The notes below the pieces were generated by a model, which did no database searches, was not told where the DNA came from, and saw only the letters and a list, made by a program, of their open reading frames with translations. From Bacteroidota bacterium (lineage in GTDB: Bacteria; Bacteroidota; Ignavibacteria; Ignavibacteriales; Ignavibacteriaceae), in contig JAUZPC010000179.1 of NCBI GenBank assembly GCA_030706105.1, forward strand, positions 1 through 6,293: a DNA stretch of 6,293 nt. Direction: 5' to 3'. Below are positions 4,526-6,293 of this stretch, piece after piece; the first letter of the stretch is position 1, and each line of letters starts with the position of its first letter. The translations under genes were made by a program, and so were the position numbers.

Positions 4526-6223
4526 TCAGTTTAATCTTTTGCGGGATGCATATAATGACTTGTCCTCTGCTAACTGGAAGTGAGCTGTCAGATCCTGCAA
4601 ATTTAATGTTAATCTGTTTAAATCTTCCGCAGCTTTTGCAATTTGAGAAATACCAGCGGAAGATTGTTGTGTAACGCTGCTGATATTTTCAAGATTTCGG
4701 CTTATAAGTTCGGCTGCTGAAGATTGTTCCTCACTGGCTGAAGCTACTTGTACAATTATATCACTTACTTTTTCAGTACTTTCTGCAATATCTTTAAGGG
4801 CAACATCAACCTCACCGGTTAGCTTCATACCGTTGGCAACGGCATCATTAGCCTCAGCCATTGCATCGTTTGTGTCCTTTACTTCATGCTGGATGCTCAT
4901 AATATTTTCTGCAATTTCTTTTGTTGCTTTTGTTGTACGTTCAGCAAGCTTTCTTACTTCATCAGCTACAACAGCAAATCCGCGTCCCTGATCACCTGCT
5001 CTGGCGGCTTCAATAGCTGCATTAAGAGCGAGAAGATTTGTCTGGTCAGCAATATCGTCAATTACCTGTGTAATTACTCCGATTTGTTCAGTTCTTTTGG
5101 TAAGATCGCTTAACCTTGAAGCGGTATGCTGTGTAATGGCAACAATTCGATCCATTCCTGCAATGGTTTCTTTAACTTTTTGAGTACCTTTTAAAGCAAA
5201 GTCGGCAGTCTTTTTAGAATTTTCAGAGGCAATGCTTGCGTTTTTTGTACTATCCAGGATTGTTTTGGTAACTTCGTCAACTGAACTTGCAATTTCAGTA
5301 GTTTGCTGACTTTGTTCCTGAGCGCCTGCGGCCATTTCTTCTACACTTGAAGATATTTGGTTGGCAGCACTTGCTGTTGCCTGAATAGCTTCTGTAACTT
5401 TGATCATTGTATTGTTCAAATCTCTAATCATTATATTTATTTCCGTTCCAACTGTAAACAAGTCACTGGATTCTTCAATGGAGATTTCTTTGGTCAAATC
5501 ACCTTTGGCTACATGGCTTATTATAGACTGAATTGGAGAAGTCTGTTTTTTAAGATATTCACGTTGATGCTTTTCTACATCCCTCATATCGGTAAATGTA
5601 CAAAATACAGCAACAAGTTCCCTTTTTGCGTTATAAATAGGCCCTGTTTGAATAAGAGCGTGGAACTTTTCTTCTGAGTAATCAGCTAATGTAACTTCTG
5701 TAGGCTGTGTAATAAAGTCCCCATTTAAGGCTTTTACGGTAATACCGTCTTGGCGAAATACATCTTTTACGCCTAATTTGTTAATTATATCTTTTGGATG
5801 TTTGTTGTATTTCATAATTTTACAGGCAGCTTCGTTGATGGCTATAATCGTCTTGTTTTTATCTGCGATATAAAATGTATAGCTTACGCCATCCTGAAAG
5901 CTTCTAAATTTAGCAACTTCATCCTGCAAAAGTTCATCTAATTTCATAACATTTTTAGACAGTATCTCAAGCTCATCTTGTCCGTCCGTATAACTATTTA
6001 ATCCTTTGCCACTCCCTTCTTTATTAGCTATTTTTTCATTTATTTCGGATAATGGATTAATAAATATTGCCTGATTAGCAAAATACGCAATGGCTGCCAC
6101 TGCAACTGCAATACCAGAGGCTGAAAGCATAGGGGAGTCTTTAAAAAACATTATAAGCAGAAAACTTGCTGCAAGAGTAACAATAAAAATAATGAGTGTC
6201 AGTTTCATATTAATTTTGGACAT
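4526..6223 (-). CDS. Methyl-accepting chemotaxis protein with two HAMP domains and a PAS domain
   Basis: The 565-residue inner-membrane receptor should pass signals to CheA/CheW. Two membrane helices (about 7-27 and 33-54) are joined by a few residues (KDSPM), so there is no periplasmic ligand domain. A HAMP-like segment follows (56-100; Asn-Pro at 56-57, DELEIL at 83-88), then a PAS domain (about 105-215; FYIADKNKTIIAINEA, VAVFCTFTD). A second HAMP-like segment (229-278; Ser-Pro, AKGDLT) precedes the signalling coiled coil (about 280-545). The conserved tip is QTNLLALNAAIEAARAGDQG (394-413) followed by RGFAVVADEVRKLAERT. Glu/Gln-rich regions near 295-310 and 495-507 look like methylation sites. 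It ends in RKRLN without a CheR-tethering NWETF-type pentapeptide. The ATG at 6223 lacks a strong Shine-Dalgarno (AGAAAGA, 7 bases away); an ATG at 6208 is possible. The PAS ligand is unknown, and no che genes adjoin it. Confidence 0.94.
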   Translation of the reverse strand: MSKINMKLTLIIFIVTLAASFLLIMFFKDSPMLSASGIAVAVAAIAYFANQAIFINPLSEINEKIANKEGSGKGLNSYTDGQDELEILSKNVMKLDELLQDEVAKFRSFQDGVSYTFYIADKNKTIIAINEAACKIMKYNKHPKDIINKLGVKDVFRQDGITVKALNGDFITQPTEVTLADYSEEKFHALIQTGPIYNAKRELVAVFCTFTDMRDVEKHQREYLKKQTSPIQSIISHVAKGDLTKEISIEESSDLFTVGTEINIMIRDLNNTMIKVTEAIQATASAANQISSSVEEMAAGAQEQSQQTTEIASSVDEVTKTILDSTKNASIASENSKKTADFALKGTQKVKETIAGMDRIVAITQHTASRLSDLTKRTEQIGVITQVIDDIADQTNLLALNAAIEAARAGDQGRGFAVVADEVRKLAERTTKATKEIAENIMSIQHEVKDTNDAMAEANDAVANGMKLTGEVDVALKDIAESTEKVSDIIVQVASASEEQSSAAELISRNLENISSVTQQSSAGISQIAKAAEDLNRLTLNLQDLTAHFQLAEDKSLYASRKRLN

Positions 6224-6293
6224 GGAGGGATCTTTCTATCAGTTAAGTTTTTCAAAAAAAAATTTAGTTAATTATCGAAAAAAAATAATAATA

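Noticed and set aside
4886..5113. Open reading frame of 75 codons on the + strand, Cys/Phe/Ser rich
   Set aside because: It is antisense to the highly conserved chemoreceptor signalling tip; its composition is what the reverse complement of that coding sequence gives.
5357..5677. Open reading frame of 106 codons on the + strand
   Set aside because: It is antisense to the HAMP/PAS part of the chemoreceptor, with no domain and no upstream ribosome site or promoter that I can see.
6224..6268. Possible sigma-28 (FliA) type promoter for the chemoreceptor, from a TAAATTTT and a CTGATAG upstream
   Set aside because: The spacing between the boxes is about 4 bases too long and the second box is a poor match to GCCGATAA. 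The poly-T stretch makes chance matches likely, and no other promoter was convincing in the 70 bases available.

Overview
The window is AT-rich, gene-dense DNA from a Gram-negative bacterium. A DUF3078 outer-membrane protein with its Asn-Trp-x-x-Gly-Gly-x-Asn-Ser signature, small OmpX/OmpA-like barrels and promoters resembling the Bacteroidetes TAnnTTTG -7 element point to the Bacteroidota/Chlorobi/Ignavibacteriota side of the FCB group. The window also holds a chemoreceptor, which fits a motile lineage such as Ignavibacteria. This placement is an inference; no rRNA or other taxonomic marker is present.

Layout, left to right. Bases 1-235 hold the 3' end of an alanyl-tRNA editing (AlaX-type) protein on the + strand. 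Bases 236-407 are intergenic and carry a GC-rich 10-bp perfect hairpin that looks like a dispersed intergenic repeat. Bases 408-1760 (minus strand) hold two tandem paralogous small outer-membrane beta-barrel proteins, 57 bp apart and probably one operon. Bases 1761-2058 carry their predicted promoter and leader, plus a strong stem-loop ending the next gene. A TolC-family outer-membrane factor lies on the minus strand at 2059-3375, with its start revised from a TTG at 3435 to the ATG at 3375. It is divergent from a DUF3078 protein at 3619-4464 on the + strand, and the 243 bp between them hold predicted promoters for both and overlapping inverted repeats. Finally a membrane chemoreceptor (TM-TM-HAMP-PAS-HAMP-MCP signalling) runs on the minus strand at 4526-6223, convergent with the DUF3078 gene, with a clear intrinsic terminator between them.

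Most of the content is cell-envelope: four predicted outer-membrane proteins, all with signal peptides and none lipoproteins, plus a cytosol-sensing chemoreceptor. The TolC homologue has no adaptor or pump gene beside it and looks monocistronic, so it probably serves pumps encoded elsewhere. The chemoreceptor is likewise an orphan, without che genes in view. I see no mobile element, CRISPR array, tRNA or rRNA, and no evidence of a new multi-gene system. The most unusual items are the barrel pair whose differences cluster in putative surface loops, the inverted repeats on the predicted promoters, and the GC-rich intergenic hairpin.
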